Assembly (NCBI GenBank): GCA_910588225.1
Contig: CAJUQT010000015.1
Span: 18,180 to 82,179 of the forward strand
DNA length: 64,000 nt
Direction: 5' to 3'
Origin: an uncultured Acetatifactor sp.
GTDB taxonomy: Bacteria > Bacillota > Clostridia > Lachnospirales > Lachnospiraceae
Every line of letters starts with the position of its first letter. Position 1 is the first letter of the stretch. The position numbers and the translations under genes are program-made. Positions 45,007 through 53,277 of the stretch are shown here, in pieces. A model generated the notes under the pieces. That model did no database searches and was not told the origin of the DNA. It worked only from the letters and a program-made list of their open reading frames with translations.

Positions 45007-45654
45007 TCACCTTACCGTAATCCTGTCCTTGATCTTCTGGTACATGGCATCCTTGATACCAGTAACCTTCATAATATCCTCACAGCTCTCAAAACCGCCG
45101 TTTGCTTCCCGATAGGCAATGATATCCGCCGCACGGCTCTCTCCCACCCCGGGCAAAGTACACAGAGCCGCCGCGTCCGCCGTATTGATATTCACCAGCC
45201 CCGCTGCGGCATCGGCTTCCTGGGCCCTGCGCTCCCGGGCTTCTCCCTCTGTGGGAAAATACAGCATCTGACCATCCTTCACCCATTCCGCCAGATTCAC
45301 AGCTTCCCGTCCGGCCTCCGATGCAAAGCCGCCTGCCGCCGTCAGCGCGTCCTCCGCCCGGCTTCCCTCCGGAATCTCCACCACACCGGGATTTATCACA
45401 GCTCCGCACACATATACACGGATGGTGTTCTCCCGGGGCTCGGTGTTCTGCCCTTCTTCCGCCTGACCGGACTGCACCGCGGTATTCTTCTCTCCGCTTC
45501 CTTCGAGTTCCGGGTTTCCCATATCCCGGTCTTCCACGTTCTGAGTTGCCATATTTCCGATCAGGATGGATCCATCCTTTTCTCCACAGCCACAAAGCAG
45601 CATACATGCCGTCAATAAACATGCTGCTGCCTGAATATTTCGTTTTTTCACCAT
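45007..45654 (-). CDS. comEA: ComEA-type DNA-binding lipoprotein (SLBB plus helix-hairpin-helix)
   Basis: I start at the ATG at 45654 (215 residues) because GAGAGGG lies directly upstream; a longer frame adds 7 residues without a binding site. A lipoprotein signal (LLTACMLLCGC) is followed by an acidic Glu/Gln linker, an SLBB domain (IRVYVCGAVINPGVVEIPEGSRAEDALTAAGG, about 80-135) and a tandem helix-hairpin-helix (LVNINTADAAALCTLPGVGESRAADIIAYREANGGFESCEDIMKVTGI, about 155-205) that binds double-stranded DNA during uptake. A lipid anchor instead of a membrane helix is a common clostridial variant. Partner of ComEC at 35-37 kb. Confidence 0.9.
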   Translation of the reverse strand: MVKKRNIQAAACLLTACMLLCGCGEKDGSILIGNMATQNVEDRDMGNPELEGSGEKNTAVQSGQAEEGQNTEPRENTIRVYVCGAVINPGVVEIPEGSRAEDALTAAGGFASEAGREAVNLAEWVKDGQMLYFPTEGEARERRAQEADAAAGLVNINTADAAALCTLPGVGESRAADIIAYREANGGFESCEDIMKVTGIKDAMYQKIKDRITVR

Positions 45655-45816
45655 AGTCCCTCTCGCTTTCCCCATGAGTACATCTTATGAAACGACTTTT
45701 CGTCTGTCTCACAACCCCCTCATGGCGTGAAAGGGATTGCCTCTCTATGCTGACTTTTTTATTGTAATAGAAACCTTTGGATTTTACAAGTAGGTTTCGG
45801 AAATCTTCATGAAAAA

Positions 45817-46248
45817 CTATTTCCATTTAAAGATAATAATTCCGGCCACCGCCACTGCCATACCCACGGCCTTACGCCACTCCCAGGGCTGTTTCTCCAC
45901 ACCGAACCATCCGAAAAGCTCAATGATATAGGCCACTGCCAGCTGTGCTACCACAATCAGCATCACTGCTTTCGCCGGTCCCAGCATGTCCATGCTTTTT
46001 ATCACGGTATAAGTGATAAACGCGCCGATTGCACCTCCCAGAAGCATGTACTTCGGCTGTACCTGAAATACCTGCAGCAGATTACTTCTGTCCGTACAGA
46101 CCCAGGCGCCCAGGCAGACAATAAGCGCCGTCAACTGCACAAAAGCGCTGGCGGCCCAGATACTGGAGGCCTTTGTCACCTGTGTGTTAAAGACACCCTG
46201 AACACTCATCAGCGCCCCCGAAATCAAAGCAATAAAAAATCCAATCAT
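45817..46248 (-). CDS. DMT-superfamily small transporter (YdcZ type)
   Basis: A 143-residue membrane protein with five predicted helices: MIGFFIALISGALMSVQGVFNTQV, WAASAFVQLTALIVCLGAWV, YMLLGGAIGAFITYTVI, KAVMLIVVAQLAVAYIIELF and AVGMAVAVAGIIIFKW. Length and motif order match the YdcZ/DUF606 half-size transporters, which work as dimers; substrate unknown. AAGGAAGG precedes the ATG. Head-to-tail with comEA and the orphan binding protein, without an obvious link. Confidence 0.87.
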   Translation of the reverse strand: MIGFFIALISGALMSVQGVFNTQVTKASSIWAASAFVQLTALIVCLGAWVCTDRSNLLQVFQVQPKYMLLGGAIGAFITYTVIKSMDMLGPAKAVMLIVVAQLAVAYIIELFGWFGVEKQPWEWRKAVGMAVAVAGIIIFKWK

Positions 46249-46318
46249 AGGTTACACCTTCCTTTCAGGCTTTTCTAAAAGTGTATCCCATGATTGGAAA
46301 AATATGCACGATTATTCT

Positions 46319-47713
46319 TTACTCCGCAGCATTCACCTGCGTGGCTATTTTGTCCGCCAGCTCCTGCACCAACGCTGTCACATCCGCTCCGTTCCAGACT
46401 TTCGAGAACAATCCTTCCAGCTGCAGCCAGAAATTCCCCGTCTCCATCATTTTCGGCAGCGGAATGCTGTCAGCATACTCGTCTTTAAAAATCTGCAGCG
46501 CCCCGTTCTCCCCATTCGAATCAAGCTTTGCCGGTACCTTACCGGCCTTCTCATAAAGGAAATCCGCGCACTCGGTTACCAGATACGCCGCAAACCGATT
46601 GGCCAGCTCCTGATGTTCCGAATAGCCGTTGACCGCCACCGCACTTGTCACAGACATAGTACGGCTGTCCAGCTCTCCGCTCACCCGCGGCAGTCTCGCT
46701 ATCCCGTACTCAAAGTCCAGGCTTCCGTCCTCCTTTGCCTTCGCCAGCTTCTCCGCCGCATCTGTAGTGGCAATGGTAAAGACAATGCCGCCCCGGCAGA
46801 ACTCCTCCAGCACAGATTCGTAAGTCACGGTGTCTGATTCGATATAGAAAAACTGATTCAGCGCCTTATACACTTCCAGGCATTGTATCGTCTCCGGATT
46901 ATTAATATTGATCCTTTCGGGTGCGTCTCCGGCATCCCCTCCCACAATCATATAATTTCCCACAATCCAGTAATTATAAAAGATGTCGGACACATCCCAT
47001 TTCAGCACACTTACACCCTGAGGCACATCGAAGGTATTCGCTATATTCAGAATGTCATCCACTGCAGCCGGAACCGCATTTGCAAAATAATACTCCGTCC
47101 GCTCCTTAAGCACGCTTTCGTCCACGGCAATTCCATCCGTCTCCTCCGGATTATCCCCAATCTCTCCGCCCTCCAGAAGTTCCTTCATGGCAATCTGCTC
47201 CGCCCATTCCGCCAGATAAGTCTCATTATAAACAAGCGCGCTGGTTTCGAAAAACAGCGGATATGCCACCTGTTTCCCCTGATAAGAGACAGCGGAAAGC
47301 GCCGATGCCGGGAAAATTGTCTCATTGCAGATTCTTTTGTCATCCTGAATCCGCGCCGCCAGTCCCGACAGATAAGCTTTTTCCAGGGAATCATGGCTGA
47401 TGATATAGACATCCGGTGTCTGCTCTGTGTGAATCGAAGCCTCATTTATCGCTTCCAGATATTCGCTTTCGGAAGCCAGAACCGGAATCACCCGCACATT
47501 TTCTTCTTCCCCGAATGTAACGGCGGCACTGTTGATAAAATTTGTCATGCTTTCATCGTTATACCAGAAGTAAATTGTCTCCCTGCGTTCAAACGCAGAC
47601 AACAGTCCCCCCGACTCATCCATACTGCCCGCCTCCAGGGTGCTTCCATATAAAACCACTGCCGCCAGCCCTGTCACTGCCGCCGCTGCAATCAATCTCT
47701 TTTTAAAATGCAT
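46319..47713 (-). CDS. Orphan extracellular solute-binding protein (sugar type)
   Basis: A 464-residue family 1 solute-binding protein. The N-terminus (FKKRLIAAAAVTGLAAVVLYGSTLEAG) is a signal or anchor helix without a lipobox Cys. The body reads ETIYFWYNDESMTNFINSAAVTFGEEENVRVIPVLASESEYLEAI, then TPDVYIISHDSLEKAYLSGLAARI and ...VAYPLFFETSALVYNETYLAEWA, as in MalE/UgpB-type proteins. A central acidic insert (GGEIGDNPEETDGIAVDESV) is unusual. No permease or ATPase gene is nearby, so it either shares a distant transporter or serves as a sensor partner. GGAGGA precedes the ATG. Confidence 0.85.
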   Translation of the reverse strand: MHFKKRLIAAAAVTGLAAVVLYGSTLEAGSMDESGGLLSAFERRETIYFWYNDESMTNFINSAAVTFGEEENVRVIPVLASESEYLEAINEASIHTEQTPDVYIISHDSLEKAYLSGLAARIQDDKRICNETIFPASALSAVSYQGKQVAYPLFFETSALVYNETYLAEWAEQIAMKELLEGGEIGDNPEETDGIAVDESVLKERTEYYFANAVPAAVDDILNIANTFDVPQGVSVLKWDVSDIFYNYWIVGNYMIVGGDAGDAPERININNPETIQCLEVYKALNQFFYIESDTVTYESVLEEFCRGGIVFTIATTDAAEKLAKAKEDGSLDFEYGIARLPRVSGELDSRTMSVTSAVAVNGYSEHQELANRFAAYLVTECADFLYEKAGKVPAKLDSNGENGALQIFKDEYADSIPLPKMMETGNFWLQLEGLFSKVWNGADVTALVQELADKIATQVNAAE

Positions 47714-47873
47714 TCCGTCCTCCGTACCGCTGCCGCGGCATTTCCCTCAGCCCGTCCCTCCAGCTGACTGTCGGGAAATTTATAAGCGCTATCTGCTTTA
47801 TCATCCTGCAATCATTCAAATCTCTGTCAGCTGCTCTCTCTGCCGCCGTCCTATTCTCCGTCTGACATCCGGC

Positions 47874-49064
47874 TTATGCTTCGATACAGCTGTCCAGAAT
47901 ATCAATCATTTCGTCTATATTTGCCTTTGAAATGATCAGAGGCGGCACAAAACGAATGATGTTTGGCCCTGCATTAATCAGAATCAGACCTTCTTCCAAT
48001 GCCCGGCTGATAATGTCTCCCACCGGCCGGGCAAACACCAGTCCCTGCATCAGTCCCAAGCCGCGCCGTTCCATAATACACTCGTATTTATCCTTTAATT
48101 CATCCAGACATTTCTCCAGATAAGGCGCGGTCTCTCTCACCTTTTCTATTATATGGTTCTCTTCGAATAAATCAAGCACTTTTTCCACCGCCGCACAGGC
48201 AAGAGGATTGCCGCCGTAAGTGGTTCCGTGATCGCCGGCCGCCAGAGAATGTTCCGCCACCTTTTCCGTCATCAGAAATGCCCCTACCGGCACTCCGCAT
48301 CCCAGAGCCTTCGCCGTGGTCATAATGTCCGGCTTCACCCCGTAACGCTGCCAGGCATACATATAACCGGTCCTGCCCATTCCACACTGAATTTCGTCAA
48401 AAATCAGCAGAATATCCCTCTCCTGGCAGATTCGTTTCACTTCCTTTAAAAATTCTTCCTCCGCCGGAACAAGGCCGCCCTCCCCCTGCACCGGCTCCAG
48501 AATCACAGCACAGGTTTTGTCTGTTATCTGCGCTTTCACGCTCTCGATATCGTTCAAATCTGCAAAACGGATATTGCCGATCATGGGTTCAAAGGGCTCC
48601 CGATACTTCGCATTTCCTGTCACGGACAAGGCTCCCATGGTTCTGCCGTGGAAAGAATGGTTCATGGCAATGATTTCATGGTCCGTACTTCCATCCTTCA
48701 GATACGCGTACTTGCGGGCTGCTTTGATGGCTCCCTCCACTGCTTCCGCACCGGAATTGGTAAAAAATACCCTGTCCATTTCCGATACCGTCTTCAGCTT
48801 CTTGGCAGCCCCCACCGCCGGCACATTGTAATAATAATTGGAAGTGTGTATCAGCTTGTCAATCTGCGCTTTCAACGCATCATTATACTCTGTGTTATGA
48901 TACCCCAGCGCAAAAACCGCTATTCCGGCCACAAAGTCCAGATACTTGATTCCTTCCATATCATACAGATAGACGCCTTCGCCTCTGTCAAGCACAATCT
49001 GATATCGGTTATAGGTGTGGAGAAGCGCGCTTTCCGCCTCCTCTATATATTCCTGCATGTTCAT
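47874..49064 (-). CDS. argD: Acetylornithine aminotransferase
   Basis: I start at the ATG at 49064 (396 residues, MNMQEYIEEAESALLHTYNRY), with AGGAGA upstream; the longer frame runs into the palindromic element. It is a PLP-dependent class III aminotransferase that converts N-acetylglutamate semialdehyde to N-acetylornithine. Motifs: FFTNSGAEAVEGAIKAARKYA (about 97-117), NHSFHGRTMGALSVTG, EPVQGEGGLVPA, LLIFDEIQCGMGRTG and the PLP lysine in DIMTTAKALGCGVPVGAF (about 250). Last gene of the arginine cluster in this window; the element at 49081-49239 separates it from argB. Confidence 0.94.
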   Translation of the reverse strand: MNMQEYIEEAESALLHTYNRYQIVLDRGEGVYLYDMEGIKYLDFVAGIAVFALGYHNTEYNDALKAQIDKLIHTSNYYYNVPAVGAAKKLKTVSEMDRVFFTNSGAEAVEGAIKAARKYAYLKDGSTDHEIIAMNHSFHGRTMGALSVTGNAKYREPFEPMIGNIRFADLNDIESVKAQITDKTCAVILEPVQGEGGLVPAEEEFLKEVKRICQERDILLIFDEIQCGMGRTGYMYAWQRYGVKPDIMTTAKALGCGVPVGAFLMTEKVAEHSLAAGDHGTTYGGNPLACAAVEKVLDLFEENHIIEKVRETAPYLEKCLDELKDKYECIMERRGLGLMQGLVFARPVGDIISRALEEGLILINAGPNIIRFVPPLIISKANIDEMIDILDSCIEA

Positions 49065-49080
49065 CCTTTTAATTCTCCTA

Positions 49081-49239
49081 TTTAAGTCGCTGCGCGACAG
49101 CTCTAAAGTGTGAAGTCCCATCAGCACACTTCTCATGAGAGCAACTTTCATTCGAAATGCACTCATGAACGCTGCTCTCGCGTGCCTTCCTGACTTCACA
49201 TTTTAAGTCGCTGCGCGACAGCTCTAAAGTGTGAAGTCC
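49081..49239. repeat. Palindromic intergenic element, copy 2, with exact 38-bp flanking repeats
   Basis: An exact 38-bp direct repeat (49081-49118 and 49202-49239, starting TTTAAGTCGCTGCGCGACAG) flanks an inverted-repeat core at about 49121-49193 with outer stem GCACAC/GCGTGC, inner stem GAGAGCA/TGCTCTC and a loop with CATTCGAAATGCACTCATGA. It occupies the gap between argD and argB. Stem bases differ from copy 1 while pairing is kept, and the loop is conserved. Confidence 0.88.
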
Positions 49240-49249
49240 TGTCATTCTT

Positions 49250-50140
49250 CTAGTTCAGCTCTGCTTCCTTGTCCGTCACAATGGCAGTGCCGATGCCCTG
49301 CCTTGTGAAGATTTCCAACAGCAGACAATGGGGAATTCTGCCGTCCAGAATATGGACGCGGCTGACGCCATTTCGAACGGCGGCAGTACAGTTGTTCAGC
49401 TTCGGCAGCATGCCGCCCCCCACATATCCTCCGGAAATCAGCTCTTCGGCCTGAGCCGCGGAAATCCTGGAAATGAATCCCTTTTTCTCTTTGAAATCCT
49501 TATAAATACCTTCGATATCTGTCAGAAATGCCAGCTTCTCCGCCTTCACGGCTCTGGCAATGGCACAGGCCGCATCGTCGGCATTGATATTGTAAGTCTG
49601 AAAATGACTGTCCAGACCAATGGGCGCCACAATGGGCAGGAAATCTTTCTCCAGCAGATCATAGAGCACCTTTGGATTCACATCTGTAATCTCTCCCACA
49701 AAACCGATATCCTGGCCGTCGGAGTACTTCTTCTCCACCTGCAGAAGACCGCCGTCCTTGCCGCTGACCCCCACCGCCTTCACGCCCAGCTCCTGCACCA
49801 TGGTCACCAGGTCCTTATTCACTTTGTTGAGAACCATCTCCGCAATCTCCATGGTCTCCTCATCTGTAACCCGCAGCCCATTGACGAAAGTGGACTCCTT
49901 GCCTACCTTCCCCACCCAGCGGCTGATTTCCTTCCCGCCGCCGTGGACGATAATGGGCTTGAAGCCCACCAGCTTTAACAGCGTTACATCCTTGATGACG
50001 TTCTTCTGCAATTCTGCATTGCTCATAGCGCTGCCGCCGTATTTTACCACGATGATTTTTCGGTTAAAGCGCTGGATGTAGGGAAGGGCCTCTATCAGCA
50101 CCTCCGCCTTCTGCAGTACCTTTTCCATGTCCTTTTCCAT
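49250..50140 (-). CDS. argB: Acetylglutamate kinase
   Basis: A 296-residue amino-acid kinase phosphorylating N-acetylglutamate. Motifs: IVVKYGGSAMSNAELQ (about 28-43), FKPIIVHGGGKEISRWVGKVGKESTFVNGLRVTD (substrate site, about 60-95), INADDAACAIARAVKAEKLAFLTDIEGIY, and AQAEELISGGYVGGGMLPKLNNCTAAVRNGVSRVHILDGR near the C-terminus. The N-terminal helix (MEKVLQKAEVLIEALPYIQRF) is the type found in arginine-inhibited hexameric enzymes, so feedback control by arginine is likely. AAGGAAG precedes the ATG. Confidence 0.95.
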   Translation of the reverse strand: MEKDMEKVLQKAEVLIEALPYIQRFNRKIIVVKYGGSAMSNAELQKNVIKDVTLLKLVGFKPIIVHGGGKEISRWVGKVGKESTFVNGLRVTDEETMEIAEMVLNKVNKDLVTMVQELGVKAVGVSGKDGGLLQVEKKYSDGQDIGFVGEITDVNPKVLYDLLEKDFLPIVAPIGLDSHFQTYNINADDAACAIARAVKAEKLAFLTDIEGIYKDFKEKKGFISRISAAQAEELISGGYVGGGMLPKLNNCTAAVRNGVSRVHILDGRIPHCLLLEIFTRQGIGTAIVTDKEAELN

Positions 50141-50196
50141 GGGTATCGCTTCCTTTCTATTGCTGTTCTTATTCCTGTTTCACTGTCTTACTTATG

Positions 50197-50403
50197 TTAC
50201 AAAAAGCCACAATTCTCTATCTTTGTGACCACAAGTCCTGTCTCTTCCCGAAATTCCCTGATAGCGGAATCATGTATACTCTCGCCAACCTACGCCTTCC
50301 CGCCCGGAAACGCGATTCCCTGAAAACGCTTTACCCTGTCGATGACCAGCACTTTGCCGTCTTCCTCCAACATGGTCATATTCGTCAAGACTGTCTCTGC
50401 CAT
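50197..50403 (-). pseudogene. NUDIX hydrolase remnant
   Basis: Reading from the ATG at 50403 (GAGAGGGAAAG upstream) gives AETVLTNMTMLEEDGKVLVI...FQGIAFPGGKA, then a TAG stop at 50290-50292, then VGESIHDSAIREFREETGLVVTKI and a TAA at 50197. The NUDIX box G-x5-E-x7-REUxEE is recognisable but is split by the stop codon, and the C-terminal half of the roughly 150-residue fold is missing. It is a decayed MutT/8-oxo-dGTPase-like gene left between argB and argJ, different from the intact NUDIX gene at 52528. Confidence 0.85.
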
Positions 50404-50478
50404 TTCTTTCCCTCTCAATAAAATCTACTATTTCCCATAAAAGCATTATCCATGCAATTCCCCGATTCTTTCGTGTGT

Positions 50479-50552
50479 GACTTAGAACTTTAGCGGGCGT
50501 ACTAAAGAGGCTGGCTATGCCCCTCCTGGCCGCTTAGAAGTTCTTTACACAC
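50479..50552. repeat. Imperfect inverted repeat downstream of argJ
   Basis: GTGTGACTTAGAACTTTAGCGG (about 22 bases, only partly matching) faces CCGCTTAGAAGTTCTTTACA across a GC-rich loop. On the minus strand it begins directly after the argJ stop codon. It resembles the other palindromic elements in general shape but shares little sequence with them. Confidence 0.5.
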
Positions 50553-51776
50553 TTAGCTGCGATAGTCCGCATTAATCTTCACGTAATCATAGCTCAAATC
50601 GCAACCCCAGGCCGTGGCCTCCGCCTCTCCCATGTGCATGTCCACCAGGACGGTGACCTCCGGGCCGGAGAGAATTTTCGTGGCCTCTTCTTCACTGTAG
50701 TCACAGGCTGTGCCGTTCCCGTAAATGTGAATTTTACCGCTTTCGCTCTGGAAATAAAGATCCACATTTTCCGGATCAAACTGTGCTCCCGAATATCCCA
50801 GCGCACAGAGAATTCTGCCCCAGTTGGCGTCATGTCCAAAGATGGCCGCCTTGGTCAGAGAGGAACAAATCACAGATTTAGCCAATGTCCGCGCGTCTTC
50901 TTTGGAGGCCGCTCCCATTACTTTTGTCTCAAACAGCGCCGTGGCCCCCTCTCCGTCCCCTGCCATTTTCCTGGCCAGATATACGGTGACGAAGTGCAGC
51001 GCTTCACAGAAGCGCTCAAAGTCTTCTCCCTCGGCTGTGATTTCCACATTTCCCGCCAATCCGTTGGCCAAAATCAGCAGCGTATCGTTAGTACTGGTGT
51101 CCCCGTCCACGGAAATCATGTTAAAGGAATCCGCAACGTCTGCACGCAGGGCCTTGCGCAGCATCTCTTTGGAAATGGCCGCGTCTGTGGTGAGGAATCC
51201 CAGCATAGTGCACATATTAGGGTGAATCATGCCGGAACCCTTGCACATGCCGCCGATGGTCACCGTCCTGCCTCCCAGCTCCACTTCCACCGCTATCTGC
51301 TTCGGAACAGTGTCCGTAGTCATAATGGCCTTCGCGGCATCCAGTCCTGCCTCCAGTCCTTCCGCCTTCGCCGCCGCAAGCTTCTCAATGCCTTTCGTAA
51401 TTCGGTCCAGTGGAATCTGCATCCCAATGACACCGGTGGATGCCACAAGCACGGAATGCGCCGGGATGCCCAGCGCCTCACCGGCGCATTTCGCCTCCGC
51501 CTGGCAGCAGTCCATCCCCTGCTTCCCGGTACAGGCGTTAGCAATGCCGGAATTGACCACCACTGCCTGGGCAAAGGGCGATTCCTCCACGATTTTCTTA
51601 TCCCATATTACCGGAGCGGCTTTTACCACATTGGTGGTGAAGGTTCCCGCCGCCGCGCAGGATACTTCGCTGTAAATCAGAGCCATGTCCTTCCGGTTCT
51701 GATATTTTACGGCAGCTTCCACACCTGCCGCCTGAAACCCTTTTGCCGCTGTTATCCCGCCTTCTATTTGTTTCAT
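50553..51776 (-). CDS. argJ: Bifunctional ornithine acetyltransferase/N-acetylglutamate synthase
   Basis: A 407-residue self-cleaving enzyme that recycles the acetyl group from acetylornithine to glutamate. IEGGITAAKGFQAAGVEAAVK starts the alpha chain, and VASTGVIGMQIPLDRI and VTIGGMCKGSGMIHPNMCTMLGFLTTDA (about residues 175-200) hold the autocleavage site: the nucleophile Thr is preceded by Cys where many homologues have Ala. SFNMISVDGDTSTNDTLLILANG begins the conserved beta-chain core and YDYVKINADYRS is the normal C-terminus. Its presence means the cell uses the cyclic arginine pathway. Confidence 0.95.
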   Translation of the reverse strand: MKQIEGGITAAKGFQAAGVEAAVKYQNRKDMALIYSEVSCAAAGTFTTNVVKAAPVIWDKKIVEESPFAQAVVVNSGIANACTGKQGMDCCQAEAKCAGEALGIPAHSVLVASTGVIGMQIPLDRITKGIEKLAAAKAEGLEAGLDAAKAIMTTDTVPKQIAVEVELGGRTVTIGGMCKGSGMIHPNMCTMLGFLTTDAAISKEMLRKALRADVADSFNMISVDGDTSTNDTLLILANGLAGNVEITAEGEDFERFCEALHFVTVYLARKMAGDGEGATALFETKVMGAASKEDARTLAKSVICSSLTKAAIFGHDANWGRILCALGYSGAQFDPENVDLYFQSESGKIHIYGNGTACDYSEEEATKILSGPEVTVLVDMHMGEAEATAWGCDLSYDYVKINADYRS

Positions 51777-51872
51777 CTTCTTCCTCTTTTCCTTTATTGC
51801 TATGTATTTATATCCCTTTTCAGGGGAAATCTGACACCTTTGCAGCCACAGATCTGTCTGTCCTCATCCGGA

Positions 51873-52337
51873 TCAGCGGTTAAATGCCGTAATATTCGCC
51901 TCATTCAGCGTAAAGTCATAGTAATTCAGGTCTTCCCGTTTCGTCCAGCCAATGCATTTCCAGAAGGCATTTCCGATATCGTTGGCGGTAAAGGCGATGA
52001 GGCTGACCTTATTGATCTGCTCCACCTTCAGGGCGTTCATGCAGTACACCACCATGGCTTTGCCGACGCCCTGCCGGCGCCAGTCCTCCCGGACGCACAC
52101 ATGGTACAGGCATCCCCGCCTGCCGTCATGGCCACAGAGGATGCCGCCCACAATAGTCCCATTTTCATCCACTGCCACCACACTGGAAGTGGGATTCCTC
52201 TTCAGGAATCGTTCCACACCCTCTCTGGAATCGTCGATGCTGCGCATAGCGAATCCTTTTATGGTTTTCCACAGGGCATAGAGTCCCTGGTAATCTTCTA
52301 TTGTCATGGTTCTGACCGTAAATGTCCCGTCACTCAT
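51873..52337 (-). CDS. GNAT-family N-acetyltransferase
   Basis: A 154-residue acetyltransferase. TFTVRTMTIEDYQGLYALWKTI begins the fold, GTIVGGILCGHDGRRGCLYHVCVREDWRRQGVGKAMVVYCMNAL (about 85-125) carries the acetyl-CoA pyrophosphate loop R-R-Q-G-V-G, and FTANDIGNAFWKCIGWTKREDLNYYDF is the C-terminal strand region. It is not a classical ArgA, but its place between argJ and argC hints at a role on an amino-acid substrate; this is only contextual. The 5' leader is an unusual purine-rich repeat tract. Confidence 0.85.
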   Translation of the reverse strand: MSDGTFTVRTMTIEDYQGLYALWKTIKGFAMRSIDDSREGVERFLKRNPTSSVVAVDENGTIVGGILCGHDGRRGCLYHVCVREDWRRQGVGKAMVVYCMNALKVEQINKVSLIAFTANDIGNAFWKCIGWTKREDLNYYDFTLNEANITAFNR

Positions 52338-52480
52338 ATCTTTATCCTGTCTCTTCTTTATTCTATCTCTTTTTTCTTTCCTCTTCTTTATCCTGTTTCT
52401 TCTTCATCTTATCTCTTTTTCAATCTTATCTCTTCGTATGCTTATATGATCCTGTCTGCTCTCTGCTTTTCTTTTCCCTT
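52338..52480 (-). repeat. Purine-rich degenerate repeat tract in the GNAT leader
   Basis: On the minus strand about 140 bases are almost only A and G, with repeated AGAAGA.ACAGGATAAAGA and GAGATAAGAT blocks. Several fragments look like extra Shine-Dalgarno sites. It may be a slippage-generated tract. Confidence 0.7.
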
Positions 52481-52527
52481 TATTGAAAGCTTTTCCAGTA
52501 TACGACTTTTCTCACAAAAGGGCAATG

Positions 52528-53025
52528 TTATTTTGTAATCCTTCCGATTGCCTCCTTCACCAGCTGCCAGGCGATGCTGCCCTCCCGCAGCAGTCCCAGA
52601 GCATCCTCATATCTCACCCAGACCGCGGAGTCCACCTCCCCGGACAGCCTAAAATCTGCCTTTTTCACTGTGGCTTTGTAGCCCAGCATGAGCATACTCT
52701 TTTTCTCATAGGGATAGCTTTTTATGTATTCCAGCTTTACCACATCCTGGCCTATCTCCTCTTTGATTTCCCTGACGGCGGTTTCCTCCGCAGATTCTCC
52801 GGGCTTCATGATACCGGCCACGCAGACATGATTTGTGTCTGACACGTAGCCCTGGCGAATCAGAGCCGCTTCGCGCTGCTCATTTACCACCGCACAGATG
52901 ACGGATGTAGTGAACATGTCCCACAAGGGGACGCTGCACTGTTCGCAGAAGGGAATCAGCCCTTCGTCTCCGATTTCTTTCTGAATGAGTTTGCTCCCAC
53001 AATGGGGGCAGTATGTAAAATGCAT
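52528..53025 (-). CDS. NUDIX hydrolase with zinc ribbon
   Basis: A 165-residue protein. The N-terminal zinc ribbon (YCPHCGSKLIQ...LIPFCEQCSVPLW, about 4-34, two Cys-x2-Cys pairs) precedes a NUDIX fold with GIMKPGESAEETAVREIKEEIGQDV (about 80-105), a complete G-x5-E-x7-REUxEExGU box. This arrangement is like NudC-type NADH pyrophosphatases in miniature and common in clostridial NUDIX proteins of unknown substrate. AGGAGG precedes the ATG. It lies between argC and the GNAT gene. Confidence 0.9.
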   Translation of the reverse strand: MHFTYCPHCGSKLIQKEIGDEGLIPFCEQCSVPLWDMFTTSVICAVVNEQREAALIRQGYVSDTNHVCVAGIMKPGESAEETAVREIKEEIGQDVVKLEYIKSYPYEKKSMLMLGYKATVKKADFRLSGEVDSAVWVRYEDALGLLREGSIAWQLVKEAIGRITK

Positions 53026-53065
53026 TGTGGCATCCTCCTGTGTAAGCTTTGCCGGTGGGAAGGTG

Positions 53066-53239
53066 TTATTTCCTCAATGTCCATTCCTCATTGATTTTTA
53101 CAAAAGTCATGTCAAAGTCTGTATTCACATAAATTCCAACATATCCGACGACAATTTTTTCCGGAGCGATTTCTACCCAGGAAGGCTCAAATTGAAAGCT
53201 TCTGACGCCAAGCCGGGGGTGCTTTATTTTCTCCTCCAT
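53066..53239 (-). CDS. Small unrecognised frame, possibly a C-terminal remnant
   Basis: An ATG at 53239 opens a 57-residue frame (MEEKIKHPRLGVRSFQFEPS, then EIAPEKIVVGYVGIYVNTDFD, ending EEWTLRK). The sequence looks like real protein with alternating beta-strand pattern, but there is no ribosome binding site and the frame extends 8 codons further upstream without a start. I read it as a possible 3' fragment of a lost gene between argC and the NUDIX gene. No family recognised. Confidence 0.35.
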   Translation of the reverse strand: MEEKIKHPRLGVRSFQFEPSWVEIAPEKIVVGYVGIYVNTDFDMTFVKINEEWTLRK

Positions 53240-53277
53240 CCAAAGTGCAATTCTCTGTACTTATCAACTCCATACTA

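Noticed and set aside
52363..52407. Fourteen-codon leader peptide as an arginine attenuator
   Set aside because: Only two of its codons are Arg, no competing terminator/antiterminator pair is visible, and the purine tract alone explains an open frame rich in Lys, Glu and Arg.
50634..52538. Long plus-strand frame of over 600 codons opposite argJ and the GNAT gene
   Set aside because: Both minus-strand genes are full-length members of known families; the opposite frame has no family features and no ribosome binding site. The same holds for the long frames opposite the GH51 gene and the YesM-type kinase.
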